Numbered from the stretch's first letter, positions 26,998-36,356 are shown. The stretch: 64,000 nucleotides of DNA from Paractinoplanes ovalisporus (GCF_016834655.1 NZ_JAENHP010000010.1:186001-250000), one strand, 5' to 3'. Numbers and translations: made by a program. Notes: generated from the letters alone by a model not told the origin.

Positions 26998-29413
26998 CGG
27001 CAGCGCGGACGCTGTGCTCGGCCAGCCAGCGCAGGAAGTCGTCCGGCGCGAGCGGGCGTGACACGTGGTAGCCCTGGATGGAGTCGCATCCGAGGTCGCG
27101 CAGGGCGTCGAACTCCTCCTGGGTCTCGGCGCCCTCGGCCACCACGTGCAGGCCGAGCGCGTGGCCGAGCTGCTGGGCGGCCACGGTGACGGTCCGCCGG
27201 CCGCGGTCGTGGGTGATGTCCTGGACGAAGCTCTTGTCGATCTTCAACTCCTGGACGGGCAGGTCGGTCAGGCGGCTCAGCGAGGAGTGCCCGGTGCCGA
27301 AGTCGTCGATCGACAGCCGTACGCCCAGGTGCCGCAGCGCATGCAGCACCCGGACCCCGTTGACCGGATCGGCGATCAGCCCGCCCTCGGTGATCTCCAG
27401 CGTCAGGAACCCGGCCGGTACGTCGTTCCGCCGCAACGCCTGCGCCACCACATCCCGTACGGGGGTCGGGCCGGTCAGCATCTGTGGCGACAGGTTCACC
27501 GCGACCGGCACCTCGTGCCCGGCCCGCCGCCACGCCGCGCACGCGCTCAGGGCCGTGTCGAGGATGTGCTCGGTCAGCGGCGTGATCAGTCCGGACCGCT
27601 CGGCCAGCGGGATGAACTCGTCCGGCCGCACCGGTCCGTCGGCCCGCGTCCACCGGGCCAGCGCCTCGGCCCCGGTCACCCGCCCGGTCACCGGGTCGAC
27701 CTTGGGCTGGTAGGCCACCCGCACCTCGCCGTTCTCGACCGCGCTGCGCAGATCGGTGAGCAGGGCCAGCCGTCGCGGCGTGTCCTGGTCGTCGGCCGGC
27801 TGATACACGTGGACGCCCGTACGCGCCTGCTTGGCCACGTACATGGCGACATCGGCCCGCTGCAGCAGCCGGTCGGGGTCGGTGCCGTGCCGCGGTGACA
27901 GACAGACGCCGATGCTGGCCTGGGTGGTCAGGGCGAGGCCGGCCACCTCGGTCAGCCCGGTCAGCGTGTCGTGCAGCTCGGCCGCGATCGCCAGCACGTC
28001 GTCCTCGCCGTCGGCGCCGGTGATCAGCAGGCCGAATTCGTCGCCGCCGAGCCGGGCCACGATCGCCCGGTCGCCGAAACGCCGCTGGACGCGGTGCCCG
28101 ACCTCGCGCAGCACGTCGTCGCCGATGCTGTGCCCCAGCGCGTCGTTGATGTCCTTGAACCGGTCGAGGTCGAACAGCAGGACACCGACCTGACCGTGGC
28201 CCACGGCCCGCCGCAGCTCGGCCAGCAGCTGGCGCCGGTTGGGCAGCCCGGTCAGCGCGTCGTGCCGGGAGCTGTGGCTGAGCTCCTGCACCAGGCGGGC
28301 GTTGGTCAGGGCGACGCCGGCGTGCGCGGCCAGCGCCTCCAGCAGCCGCAGGTGGCCGGGCTCGAAGGCGTCGAGGTCGGCCATGCTTCCGGTGACGGCC
28401 AGAACGGCGGTGGTGTCGCCCAGGGCCACCGGCACCGCCATCGCGTCCGCCGGGCGGATGATCGACTCTCCCCGGGCGGCCGGCTGCCACCAGGCGGTGC
28501 CGCCCGGCGGGTCGGTCGCCACCTGGAACGTGTCCTGGCCGGTGAGCGTCATCCGGGCGGTGCCGTGCTCCTCGGGCAGGATCAGCTCGGCCGTCTCGGC
28601 CCGCACCAGGTCGCGCACCTGGGTCAGCACCTCCCGGGCGACCGCGGTGGCGTCGTGCGAGCCGCTCACGGCCCGGGTGAAGCGGTACAGCGCCTCGACC
28701 TGGGCGTGCCCCTGGGTCTGCTGGGCGTACCGCTGGAAGACCCGGAAGATGGCGAAGCTGAGCACGCCGAGCAGGGCCGCGCCGGCGAGCTGGTCGCGGA
28801 CCACGATGGCGGTGATCAGGCCCAGCGTGGTGGTGACCACGACCAGCGGCATCTGCAGGACGTCGCGCAGGTCGGCGCTGAGCAGCCGCCGCCACTCCTC
28901 GGTGTCGTCGTTGAGGGCGATCACGGCGCTGATCAGCACGACCGAGATGAGGTCGGCCACGAAGGCGGCCACGAAGCAGGCGAGCCATCCGCGCGGGCCG
29001 AGCGGGTCGGCCGAGCGGACGATCAGGTGGAAGACGACACCGGCGGCTGCGGCCTGGGCGCCGTACAGGGCAGTGTTGAAGGCCAGTTTGCTGCCCCGCT
29101 GCCGGCCGAAGACCGCCATGCCGGCCACGCCGCCGGCCAGACGCACGAACACCAGCATGGCCGGGGACAGCAGGACCAGGCCGAGCACCAGCGGGATCTC
29201 GCTGAGGGTGATCGTGTGCGACCCGCGCCGCACCGGGAACGTCACGCTGAACCGCTCGGCCAGCGCGAACAGCACCGCCACGGCCGCCAGTCGACCCAGG
29301 CTTCCGCCGTACGGGATCGGGTGGCGGAGCAACCAGAACGCGACCACGGCCGACGTGGCGAGAAGCAGCGCCGACGTCAGCAGGCCGGTCCGGACGGCGG
29401 GGGACCCCTCCAT
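26987..29413 (-). CDS. Membrane GAF-GGDEF-EAL protein (c-di-GMP turnover)
   Basis: An 808-residue protein. About seven membrane helices form an N-terminal MASE-like region (1-225). A GAF-like segment follows (about 240-385). Next comes a diguanylate cyclase domain (about 390-550) with an intact GGDEF, and an EAL phosphodiesterase domain (about 565-800) with EALARW, NLSPQML, ITEGGLI-type and DDFGTGHSSL motifs. Both catalytic signatures look intact, so it could make or break c-di-GMP depending on signal. In actinomycetes this messenger controls development. The gene follows the subtilase gene but a hairpin lies between, so it is likely transcribed separately. Confidence 0.94.
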   Translation of the reverse strand: MEGSPAVRTGLLTSALLLATSAVVAFWLLRHPIPYGGSLGRLAAVAVLFALAERFSVTFPVRRGSHTITLSEIPLVLGLVLLSPAMLVFVRLAGGVAGMAVFGRQRGSKLAFNTALYGAQAAAAGVVFHLIVRSADPLGPRGWLACFVAAFVADLISVVLISAVIALNDDTEEWRRLLSADLRDVLQMPLVVVTTTLGLITAIVVRDQLAGAALLGVLSFAIFRVFQRYAQQTQGHAQVEALYRFTRAVSGSHDATAVAREVLTQVRDLVRAETAELILPEEHGTARMTLTGQDTFQVATDPPGGTAWWQPAARGESIIRPADAMAVPVALGDTTAVLAVTGSMADLDAFEPGHLRLLEALAAHAGVALTNARLVQELSHSSRHDALTGLPNRRQLLAELRRAVGHGQVGVLLFDLDRFKDINDALGHSIGDDVLREVGHRVQRRFGDRAIVARLGGDEFGLLITGADGEDDVLAIAAELHDTLTGLTEVAGLALTTQASIGVCLSPRHGTDPDRLLQRADVAMYVAKQARTGVHVYQPADDQDTPRRLALLTDLRSAVENGEVRVAYQPKVDPVTGRVTGAEALARWTRADGPVRPDEFIPLAERSGLITPLTEHILDTALSACAAWRRAGHEVPVAVNLSPQMLTGPTPVRDVVAQALRRNDVPAGFLTLEITEGGLIADPVNGVRVLHALRHLGVRLSIDDFGTGHSSLSRLTDLPVQELKIDKSFVQDITHDRGRRTVTVAAQQLGHALGLHVVAEGAETQEEFDALRDLGCDSIQGYHVSRPLAPDDFLRWLAEHSVRAAVSR

Positions 29414-29458
29414 CAGCGGCTCTCCTCGTCGTCGGTCCGCCCTACTCCCTTCGGCAGC

Positions 29459-29490
29459 CGCCGGGCCGGGTTGAGTGACCCGGCCCGGCG
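29459..29490 (-). terminator. Perfect 13-bp hairpin after the subtilase gene
   Basis: CGCCGGGCCGGGT pairs with ACCCGGCCCGGCG around six bases (29459-29490). It begins eight bases past the stop of the minus-strand S8 protease and precedes the GGDEF-EAL start. Confidence 0.75.
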
Positions 29491-29497
29491 CGCGGCC

Positions 29498-30973
29498 TCA
29501 GTTCCAGGAGGCGGACGCCCAGTCGTCGCTCGACCAGGCGCGGCTCGACCACGTGCCGGCCGTCCACGACCGCCCGGTCCAGCGCCGCCCGGTCCACGCC
29601 GGGTCGCTCCATGACGCCTTGGCCGTCCACGGCGCGGTGTTCGCCCATGTCGCCGACGCCCAGGTGCGGCCGGCCCACGAGGTGCCGGCCCAGCCGTCGC
29701 CGGTGAGCCGGAAGCCCATCCACTCGCCGCCGGCCCACGAGGTGCCCAGCTTGCTCCTGGGCGCCCAGGTGACGGGGTTGAACGGCCCCCAGACGCTGCG
29801 CTGGCCGGTCAGCGGGGAACTGTCCATCATCAGGCGGCTGTCTCCGCGCGAGCTGTCGAGCGTGCCGGTGCCGAGCGACTTCGTCCAGACCTGGGGGAGC
29901 ACCGTGCCGCTGCGGGCCAGGGCGCCGTTGACGTTGATCTCCTGCAGGCCCAGGTTGGCCGCGGTGCCGTTGGGCACCCGGGTCGAACCCTTGACGATCC
30001 AGTCCTTGATCTGGTCGGGCGTGGCCGACGGCTTGGCCTGCAGCAGCAGGGCCACGGCGGCCGAGGTGACCGCGGTCGCCTGCGAGGTGCCGCTGCCGCG
30101 GAAGAGCGTGCTGCCCGTGCGGGCGGTGGGGAAGACGGTGTCGATGTACGAGCCGGGGTCGCGCAGCGACAGGATCGAGACCCCCGGGGCGAGCACGTTG
30201 ATCTGCTTGCCGCCGTTGCCCAGGTTGGTGAAGGTGGTCAGCTGGTCGTCGGCCGTGCTCGCGGTGCCCCTGGTGTCGGTGGCGCCGACCGTGAGGATCC
30301 AGTCGTCCGACGCCGGGTTGGCCAGCGTCCCGGCGGCGTTGCCGTCGTTGCCGGCCGCGGCGACCACCACGATGCCCGCCTCCCAGGCCTTCTCCACGGC
30401 GAAGCCGAGCGGGTCCTTCCACGTCTTCGGCGCCCCACCGGAGCCGTACGACAGGTTGATCACCCGGATCGGGTTGGCCGGGTCGTCGTCGCGGTGCTCG
30501 ACCACCCAGTCCACGGCCGCGATGACCTGGCTGACGTCGACCGCGCCGGTGGCCGTGCCCACCTTGATCGAGGTGAGCTTGACGCCCGGCGCCAGGCCCT
30601 TGGTGCCGGTGGCGGTGTCGTTGCCCACGATGATGCCGGCCATGTGCGTGCCGTGCCCGTAGGTGTCGAGGTAGCGCAGATCGGACGACTGCGACTCCAG
30701 CGAGAGGTCGGGCCCGTTGACGATCTGCGCCGCGGGCAGGCCGCTGACCGGGGCCACGCCGGTGTCGATGAGGGCGACGCCGACGCCCTTGCCGGTCAGC
30801 GAGGCCGCCGCTCCGGTGTCGGCGCCGATCACCGTACGGACGTGGTTGAGAGAAGTGCCGGCGGTGGTGCCGGTCGCCCCGGCCGCGCTCGCCGGGGTCG
30901 CCGCGCCGGTGAGCGACCAGGCGCCCAGGGCCACCGCCGCCGTCCAGGCGCTTGCTCGTCTGATTCTGCTCAT
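29498..30973 (-). CDS. Secreted subtilisin-like (S8) protease with Trp-rich tail
   Basis: A 491-residue secreted protease. It has a signal peptide (1-31) and no obvious large propeptide. The S8 triad is Asp70 in ALIDTGVAP, His107 in YGHGTHMAG and Ser near 297 in GSGTSQAT. The last 90 residues are unusual: tryptophan recurs every four to six residues in a context of Gly, Thr, Ser and Ala (GTSWAGGEW, WAGTSWAGRTW, WTGRSWTAGTW, ending SASWN). Similar Trp repeats occur at the end of some actinobacterial subtilases and may bind wall or carbohydrate. Followed by a hairpin. Confidence 0.93.
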   Translation of the reverse strand: MSRIRRASAWTAAVALGAWSLTGAATPASAAGATGTTAGTSLNHVRTVIGADTGAAASLTGKGVGVALIDTGVAPVSGLPAAQIVNGPDLSLESQSSDLRYLDTYGHGTHMAGIIVGNDTATGTKGLAPGVKLTSIKVGTATGAVDVSQVIAAVDWVVEHRDDDPANPIRVINLSYGSGGAPKTWKDPLGFAVEKAWEAGIVVVAAAGNDGNAAGTLANPASDDWILTVGATDTRGTASTADDQLTTFTNLGNGGKQINVLAPGVSILSLRDPGSYIDTVFPTARTGSTLFRGSGTSQATAVTSAAVALLLQAKPSATPDQIKDWIVKGSTRVPNGTAANLGLQEINVNGALARSGTVLPQVWTKSLGTGTLDSSRGDSRLMMDSSPLTGQRSVWGPFNPVTWAPRSKLGTSWAGGEWMGFRLTGDGWAGTSWAGRTWASATWANTAPWTAKASWSDPAWTGRRWTGRSWTAGTWSSRAWSSDDWASASWN

Positions 30974-31007
30974 GCCCCACCCCGTGTCCTCTGGTTGCTG
31001 AGCGACT

Positions 31008-31943
31008 TCATCGACGGGGTGCGGCGGCTCCTGAGAGAAACTTCGTGGCGGGGATCTTGACCCCGGTGAGGTCTTCGGAGACGGCCCACAGCCGTTGCTG
31101 AACGGCCACCTCGTACGAGGCCGGGCTCGACGTGACCAGGCGCGGGTGGCCCGTGACCTCGTAGCGGCCGCCGGGACCGTAGTACTGGCCGCCGAGCGTG
31201 GCCGGGTCGGTGGCGGCGCGCAGGGTCGGCAGGGCGCCCATGGCCGGCGTCTGGGTGATCAGCGGCGCGAGCCACGTGATCGGCAGCCGCAGCGCGGCCG
31301 GCGTGTTGCGGGCCAGCTCGGTGCTGGAGACGCCGGGGTGCGCGGCCACGGCGACGGTGGTGCCGTGCGGGGCGAGACGGCGCTGCAGCTCGTACGTGAA
31401 CATCAGGTTGGCCAGTTTGGACTGGCCATAGGCGGCGACCCGGCTGTACGACCGTTCCCACTGCAGGTCGTCGAAGTGGATCGCGGCCCGGATGCGGTGA
31501 CCGGTGCTGCTGACCGTGACCACGCGCGAGCCGGGCACCGGCAGCATCCGGTCGAGCAGCAGCCCGGTGAGCGCGAAGTGGCCGAGGTGGTTGGTGCCGA
31601 ACTGCATCTCGAAGCCGTCCCGGGTGGTCTGCTTCGGGTTGTACATCACGCCGGCGTTGTTGATCAGCAGGTCGATCCGGTCGAGCCGGGCCCGCAGCGT
31701 CGCCGCCCCGGCCCGCACCGAGTCGAGCGAGGTCAGGTCGAGCGCCTGCACGGTCACGTCGCCGGTCATGCGGGCGGCGGCCAACCGGCCCTTCTCGACG
31801 TCGCGGACGGCGAGCACCACGGACGCCCCGCGCTCGGCGAGTGCCTTGGCGGTCTCGTATCCCAGCCCGGTGTTGGCCCCGGTCACGACGGCGACCCGGC
31901 CGTGCTGGTCCGGAATGTCGGCGGTGGTCCACTTCGCGGTCAT
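31008..31943 (-). CDS. Short-chain dehydrogenase/reductase
   Basis: A 311-residue classical-type SDR of the retinol-dehydrogenase-like group. The cofactor motif TGANTGLG, the NNAG motif (LLINNAGVMYNP) and the active-site YGQSK are present; the catalytic serine is in VTVSSTGHR. It should reduce or oxidise a carbonyl or alcohol with NADP(H). Divergent from a TetR regulator with two related palindromes in the gap, so it is likely repressed by that protein. Substrate unknown. Confidence 0.93.
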   Translation of the reverse strand: MTAKWTTADIPDQHGRVAVVTGANTGLGYETAKALAERGASVVLAVRDVEKGRLAAARMTGDVTVQALDLTSLDSVRAGAATLRARLDRIDLLINNAGVMYNPKQTTRDGFEMQFGTNHLGHFALTGLLLDRMLPVPGSRVVTVSSTGHRIRAAIHFDDLQWERSYSRVAAYGQSKLANLMFTYELQRRLAPHGTTVAVAAHPGVSSTELARNTPAALRLPITWLAPLITQTPAMGALPTLRAATDPATLGGQYYGPGGRYEVTGHPRLVTSSPASYEVAVQQRLWAVSEDLTGVKIPATKFLSGAAAPRR

Positions 31944-31957
31944 GTCGAGCTCCTTAA

Positions 31958-32004
31958 AGTACCTTCGGTATCTTGTGCGTCTGACTGTAACGTACCCCCG
32001 GTAC
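31958..32004. promoter_or_regulatory. Paired operators between SDR and TetR genes
   Basis: AGTACCTTCGGTAT (31958-31971) and GTACCCCCGGTAC (31992-32004) share the form GTACC-NNN-GGTA, and each is flanked by TTAA on one side in inverted orientation. They sit between the divergent starts, as expected for TetR-family binding sites. Confidence 0.65.
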
Positions 32005-32014
32005 TTAAGCTAGG

Positions 32015-32689
32015 GTGGTGGTCGTGACATTTCAGCGGGCGCGAACCGAGGAACAGCGGGAGGTCCGCCGGCAGGCGATCCTCGACGTGGCGTCGGCGAT
32101 GCTGGACGAGATGCCGGTGGCCGCGGTCACCCTGAACGAGCTCAGCCGCCGGGTCGGCCTGGCCAAGCCGAACGTGCTGCGCTACTTCGAGTCCCGTGAG
32201 GCGGTGCTGCTCGAACTGCTCGACGTCTTCTTGGGGGAGTGGCTGACCGAGCTGGCCACCGAGCTGGCCGCGGGTGTCGACCAGGAGCAGCCCATGCCCG
32301 TACGGGCGGAGGCCGTGGCCGAGATCCTCAGCCGCACGCTCGCCGGTCGTGTGGTGATGTGCGATCTCTTCGGGGCCCAGAGCGGCGTCCTGGAACACAA
32401 CGTCTCGGCCGAGGTCGCCGCCCGCTACAAGCGCGCCTCCCTGGGCCGCCTGACCACGATGACCGCCCTGATCCGCACGGCCCTGCCCGAACTCGGCGAC
32501 GACGCGGTGCTGTTCAGCCTGCAGGCGATGGTCCTGGCCGGTGCGCTGCCGGCGTACAGCACGCCCCCGCCCAGCCTGCAGCAGGCGTACGACGCTGAGC
32601 CCGAGCTGGCCCAGTTCCACCTCGGGCTGAAAGACACCCTGAAGCTGGGTCTGACGGCGACGCTGCTGGGCGTGCTGCCCCGCCGCTAA
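32015..32689 (+). CDS. TetR-family transcriptional regulator
   Basis: A 224-residue repressor with the helix-turn-helix RRQAILDVASAMLDEMPVAA, VTLNELSRRVGLAKPNVLRY, FESREAVLLELL. The C-terminal ligand domain is of a widespread type without assigned ligand. Three in-frame GTG codons lie at 32015, 32018 and 32024, so the start is uncertain by three residues. It probably represses the divergent SDR and itself. The stop overlaps the convergent GGDEF gene by four bases. Confidence 0.9.
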   Translation: MVVVTFQRARTEEQREVRRQAILDVASAMLDEMPVAAVTLNELSRRVGLAKPNVLRYFESREAVLLELLDVFLGEWLTELATELAAGVDQEQPMPVRAEAVAEILSRTLAGRVVMCDLFGAQSGVLEHNVSAEVAARYKRASLGRLTTMTALIRTALPELGDDAVLFSLQAMVLAGALPAYSTPPPSLQQAYDAEPELAQFHLGLKDTLKLGLTATLLGVLPRR

Positions 32690-34548
32690 CGGTTGACCGG
32701 GCCGGCCTCGACGCCGGTGCGGCGCGACTTCGCCCGATACATCGCGGCGTCGGCCTTGCGGACCAGGGCGTCCGCGTCGGCGTGCGGGGTCTGGTGGGCC
32801 AGGGCCACGCCGATGCTGGCCGAGACCGTCAACTCCTGTCCGTCCACGTGGTGGGGGCGGTTGAGCGCGGCCAGCAGCCGCCGGGCGGTGGCCTCCGGGG
32901 TGTGGCCGTTGTCGAGGGCGTCCAGCAGCACCAGGAACTCGTCGCCGCCGAAACGGCCCGCCGTTCCGAAGAAGCCGAGCGTGGCCCGCAGGCGGTCGGC
33001 CACCTCGACCAGGATCTGGTCGCCGACGGCATGCCCGTACGTGTCGTTGATCTGTTTGAAGCCGTTCAGGTCGACGAACAGCACCGCCACGTCGGGGCCG
33101 CGCTCGATGGCGGCGGCCAGCAACTGCAGGAAGTGGGTCCGGTTGGGCAGGCCCGTGAGATGGTCGTGGAGCGCGCTCGCCCGCAGCTGTTCCTCCTGCT
33201 CGCGCAGGGTCTGCAGCACGGCCTGGTAATCCAGCGCCACCGTCAGCAGGGCGGCCCACTGGTTGATCGACTCACGCCCGGTGGCCGCCTGCAGGTCCAC
33301 CCGGTCGACCGTGGCGAGCAGCCCCCAGTCGCGGTTGCCGACCCGCACCGGCACGACGAAGGTCAGCGAGCCGGGTTCGGCGCGGGCCTCGTCCAGGATC
33401 TCGGCCGGCGGGAACCCGCTCGCCGTGACCAGGGGAAGCGGCGGGGCCGGGGGCGGGGAGGACGCCGTACGGATCTCGAGGTTCGCATCGCCGTCGGTCC
33501 ACAACCCGAGGCAGCCGGCGCGGGCCGACGTGCGGCGCAGCCAGCCCAACTCCCGGGGATCCTCCTCGTGGCTGCGCAACAGGTCGAGGCCGATGTCGTA
33601 CCGGCTGCTCAGCGAGTGTTGCAACCGGGTGCGCTCCCGATATTGCGACCGCCCCTCGGCCTGCAGCGACGCCTCGTCGACCTCGGCCCGGCAGCCGCAC
33701 GACTCCCGCACCACCAGTTCCGTCGCGACCTCGTGCCGCGCCGGAGACCCGCCGGTGCCGTCGACCGCCGCCAGCAGAACCTTCGCCGCGGTGGCGCCGA
33801 CATCGAAGAGCGGCTGCCGTACGGTGGTCAGCCGCGGCTCGGTGAACGACGCGTCGGACAGATCGTCGAAGCCGACGACGGCCTGATCGTCCGGGAGCCG
33901 GCACCCGGCCTCGGTCAGCACCCGCAGGATGCCCATCGCGTTCAGATCGGTGCCGGCCACGACCGCGGTGGAGGGCAGCCCCGCCGCGAGCATCGCGCGA
34001 GCCGCCTCGACGCCACCGGCCTCCTGGTTGTCGCCGGCCTCGAAGAGCAACTCCGGATCCGGTTCGATCCCGTGGTCGAGCAACGTCCGGCGATAAGTCT
34101 CGTAGCGTTCCTGCTGATCCACGGCGTTCAGAAAGCCGGCAAACCCGATCCGGCGGTGCCCGTGCCCGATCAGATGCTCGACCGCCGCCCGTACGCCGAC
34201 CCGGTTGTCGGGAAACACAGTGGGGCAGTCCAGCTCACCGAACTCGTGGCTGACCACCACGACCGGCCGCCCGGTGGACCGGATCTCCTGCAGATATTTG
34301 GCGCTGGCGGCATTCACGATGACGACAAACCCGGCCACGTGATCCCACGCCAGCGGATACGGCGGGTGCGGCGGCTCGGTCAGTTCCAGCTGATCGGTGC
34401 CCGCGTCGAGCGTCTGCACGGCAACGACCGTCGCATCGGCGTCGGCCGCGGCCCGCGCGATGCCCTCGATCACGCCGCCGAAATACCACCCGCCCAGAAA
34501 CGGGGACAGCACACCCAGGACGGTCATCGTGCCCCTTCCACGCGTCAC
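32686..34548 (-). CDS. LacI-type sensor fused to diguanylate cyclase (GGDEF)
   Basis: A 620-residue soluble protein. Residues 1-290 match the LacI/PBP1 periplasmic-binding fold used by sugar repressors (VLGVLSPFLGGWYFGGVIEG, HRRIGFAGF, AVVGFDDL, LTTVRQP), but there is no helix-turn-helix and no signal peptide. A linker region that may be GAF-like follows (300-440), then a GGDEF domain with DHLTGLPNRTHF and an intact FGGDEF. It would convert binding of an intracellular sugar-like ligand into c-di-GMP. No EAL domain. It stands alone on the minus strand. Confidence 0.92.
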   Translation of the reverse strand: MTRGRGTMTVLGVLSPFLGGWYFGGVIEGIARAAADADATVVAVQTLDAGTDQLELTEPPHPPYPLAWDHVAGFVVIVNAASAKYLQEIRSTGRPVVVVSHEFGELDCPTVFPDNRVGVRAAVEHLIGHGHRRIGFAGFLNAVDQQERYETYRRTLLDHGIEPDPELLFEAGDNQEAGGVEAARAMLAAGLPSTAVVAGTDLNAMGILRVLTEAGCRLPDDQAVVGFDDLSDASFTEPRLTTVRQPLFDVGATAAKVLLAAVDGTGGSPARHEVATELVVRESCGCRAEVDEASLQAEGRSQYRERTRLQHSLSSRYDIGLDLLRSHEEDPRELGWLRRTSARAGCLGLWTDGDANLEIRTASSPPPAPPLPLVTASGFPPAEILDEARAEPGSLTFVVPVRVGNRDWGLLATVDRVDLQAATGRESINQWAALLTVALDYQAVLQTLREQEEQLRASALHDHLTGLPNRTHFLQLLAAAIERGPDVAVLFVDLNGFKQINDTYGHAVGDQILVEVADRLRATLGFFGTAGRFGGDEFLVLLDALDNGHTPEATARRLLAALNRPHHVDGQELTVSASIGVALAHQTPHADADALVRKADAAMYRAKSRRTGVEAGPVNR

Positions 34549-34619
34549 TGCGTTGCTAGGGGACGATACCGCCGCGTTCCCGTTTCGGGGACGTGTCGAC
34601 GAGGGTTCCCGAGACTTGC

Positions 34620-35524
34620 TCAGAATCGGACGGTTCCGGAGACCTCCGGTCCGAAGAGCCCACTGAGATCACCCGGACCGTGCTCCAGTCCGGCGTCTAC
34701 AAGGTCCGTCCACAGCTTGGCGTCCCCCGGACCCCTGGCCAGAAACTCGTCGATGGCGGACGTGTTGGCCAGATCCAGGCCGGCTCGCCGGCTTGGCGTC
34801 GCGCACCTCTCCGTCGTCCGGACTGCCCGGCTGGACCGTTTTCCGAATGCGGTCCAGCCGGGCGTTGCCCAGCAGAAACTCGCCGAATGTGGCGTGCAGG
34901 AACTCGTAGCTGCGCCGGGCATCGACGTGGTGCAGGTCCAGCTCGGACGTGTGGACGAAGAAGAATCCCCGGATGACCTCTTGGGCGATGGCGGACCGCC
35001 GGACCTGCCCGGTCAGATCGCTGCCCAGTTCCTCGTCGGTCACGTATTGGCTGCCCCGGTTGAACATTCCGTACGCCACGACGCTGAGCTCCCACAGCCG
35101 CTTGCGCACGAGCTCGGCCGCCCGGTCCTGCGACCGCAGCTCGCGGTGGGCGAGGTTCTCCAGCAGCCGCTGGTAGAGCATGGTGATGGAGACGTCGCCG
35201 TCATCCGCCTGCTCGCCTGGATCGCAGAGACAGAGCGCGAGCACGGCCCCGGAGGCCCTTCCGCCGGGCCCTGCCGCGACGCGCCGATGTGCCGCGCCCG
35301 CTGCAGGAAGCGAGCATGAGCAGAAGAAGCGGTTGCTCGGCCAGGGTCGGATGGCGCGTCACCGCGGCCGGCTCCACCGCGTTCATCCACCCACTGGCGA
35401 TGCGCACATGGTTGACGCGGTTCCAGACATCGAGCCAGGCGGTGATGTCGGCCGAGGTGAACGGTTCGAGTCGCAGCAGGACGGATCCGACGGCAATGCG
35501 GGTGAACGGCACGTGGTAGGTCAT
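34620..35524 (-). pseudogene. Truncated, frameshifted relic of a NACHT-type NTPase
   Basis: Pieces in different frames match the region after the NTPase core in actinobacterial NACHT proteins. They are VLLRLEPFTSADITAWLDVW and LAEQPLLLLMLA (from 35524), then MLYQRLLENLAHRELRS, RLWELSVVAYGMFNRGS, IRGFFFVHTSELD and RSYEFLHATFGEFLLGNARL (35244 to about 34860), then a third frame with DLANTSAIDEFLARGPGD (to 34620). The Walker A/B core and any N-terminal effector are missing; the homology starts right at the ATG that overlaps the stop of a small membrane protein gene. At least two frame changes make a functional product unlikely. Confidence 0.7.
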
Positions 35525-35715
35525 CGTGCGTTCGGGGCCGCCGTTGACCCTGGCATCGTCCGCCACACCACCCGCACGATCAACGCCGGCGCCATCAGCA
35601 CCGCCAGCGCCCAGCCCCACTCCAGCGCGTAGACGACGTTGAGAACCCCGAAGAACGTGCCCATCGCGGCCGCCGCGACGACGAACCGGCCGCGGTCGCG
35701 CAGTGGGGAGGACAT
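35521..35715 (-). CDS. Small membrane protein, unknown function
   Basis: A 64-residue protein with two hydrophobic helices (RFVVAAAAMGTFFGVLNVVY and GWALAVLMAPALIVRVVW) and a charged N-terminus MSSPLRDRG. I see no good ribosome site and no family. The stop codon overlaps the ATG of the NACHT relic. Real or a remnant; moderately likely to be a gene because of its clean two-helix build. Confidence 0.5.
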   Translation of the reverse strand: MSSPLRDRGRFVVAAAAMGTFFGVLNVVYALEWGWALAVLMAPALIVRVVWRTMPGSTAAPNAR

Positions 35716-35816
35716 GCTGAGCAGGGTAGTTGCGCGCCGCGCGGACCGGCTCAGCCCACGGGATGAAACCCGGGTGTGACAGTCCTCGCCGTGCCGGACA
35801 TCTAGGGGGCATGACA

Positions 35817-36356
35817 ATGAACGACCCCGGCGACCGGGAGCAACGATTGCGCTCCCTGCACGCCGACGGCTACGCCGACCTGCTGCGGTTCGTCGAGCGG
35901 CGGGTCCCGGCCAGCGAGGCCCCCGACGTGGTCTCGACGGTGTTCCTGACCGCGTGGCGCCGGCTCGACGACGTGCCGGCCGACCCCGCCGAGGCCCGGG
36001 CCTGGCTGTTCGCCGTGGCCCGCCGGACCATGGCCAACCAGTCCCGGTCCTGGCTGCGCCGCCGGGCCCTCGACGTGCGTATCGCCGGCCACACCAGCAC
36101 CGGGACGCCGGACGAGGCGCACGGCGCGGCCGCCCGCGTCGACCTCGAACGGGCCTTCCGCTCGTTGAGCGCGGCCGACCGGGAGGTGCTGGCCCTGATC
36201 GCGTTCGACGGCCTCACCACCGAGCAGGCGGCCACCGTTCTGAACTGCCGGCGGACCACGTTCGCGATGCGGCTGGCCCGGGCCCGGCAACGGCTGCGGG
36301 ACGCCCTCGACGACACCCCCGCCCCCACCCGAACCGCTGTGAAGGATCACGTCTGA
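35817..36356 (+). CDS. RNA polymerase sigma factor, ECF type
   Basis: A 179-residue sigma factor. Region 2: GYADLLRFVERRVPASEAPD, VVSTVFLTAWRRLDDVP, RAWLFAVARRTMANQSR; region 4: LSAADREVLALIAFDGLTTE, QAATVLNCRRTTFAMRLARA. ATG 35817 lies seven bases after GGGGG; ATG 35811 is in frame but too close to it. The stop overlaps the start of the next gene (TGATG). Confidence 0.9.
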   Translation: MNDPGDREQRLRSLHADGYADLLRFVERRVPASEAPDVVSTVFLTAWRRLDDVPADPAEARAWLFAVARRTMANQSRSWLRRRALDVRIAGHTSTGTPDEAHGAAARVDLERAFRSLSAADREVLALIAFDGLTTEQAATVLNCRRTTFAMRLARARQRLRDALDDTPAPTRTAVKDHV

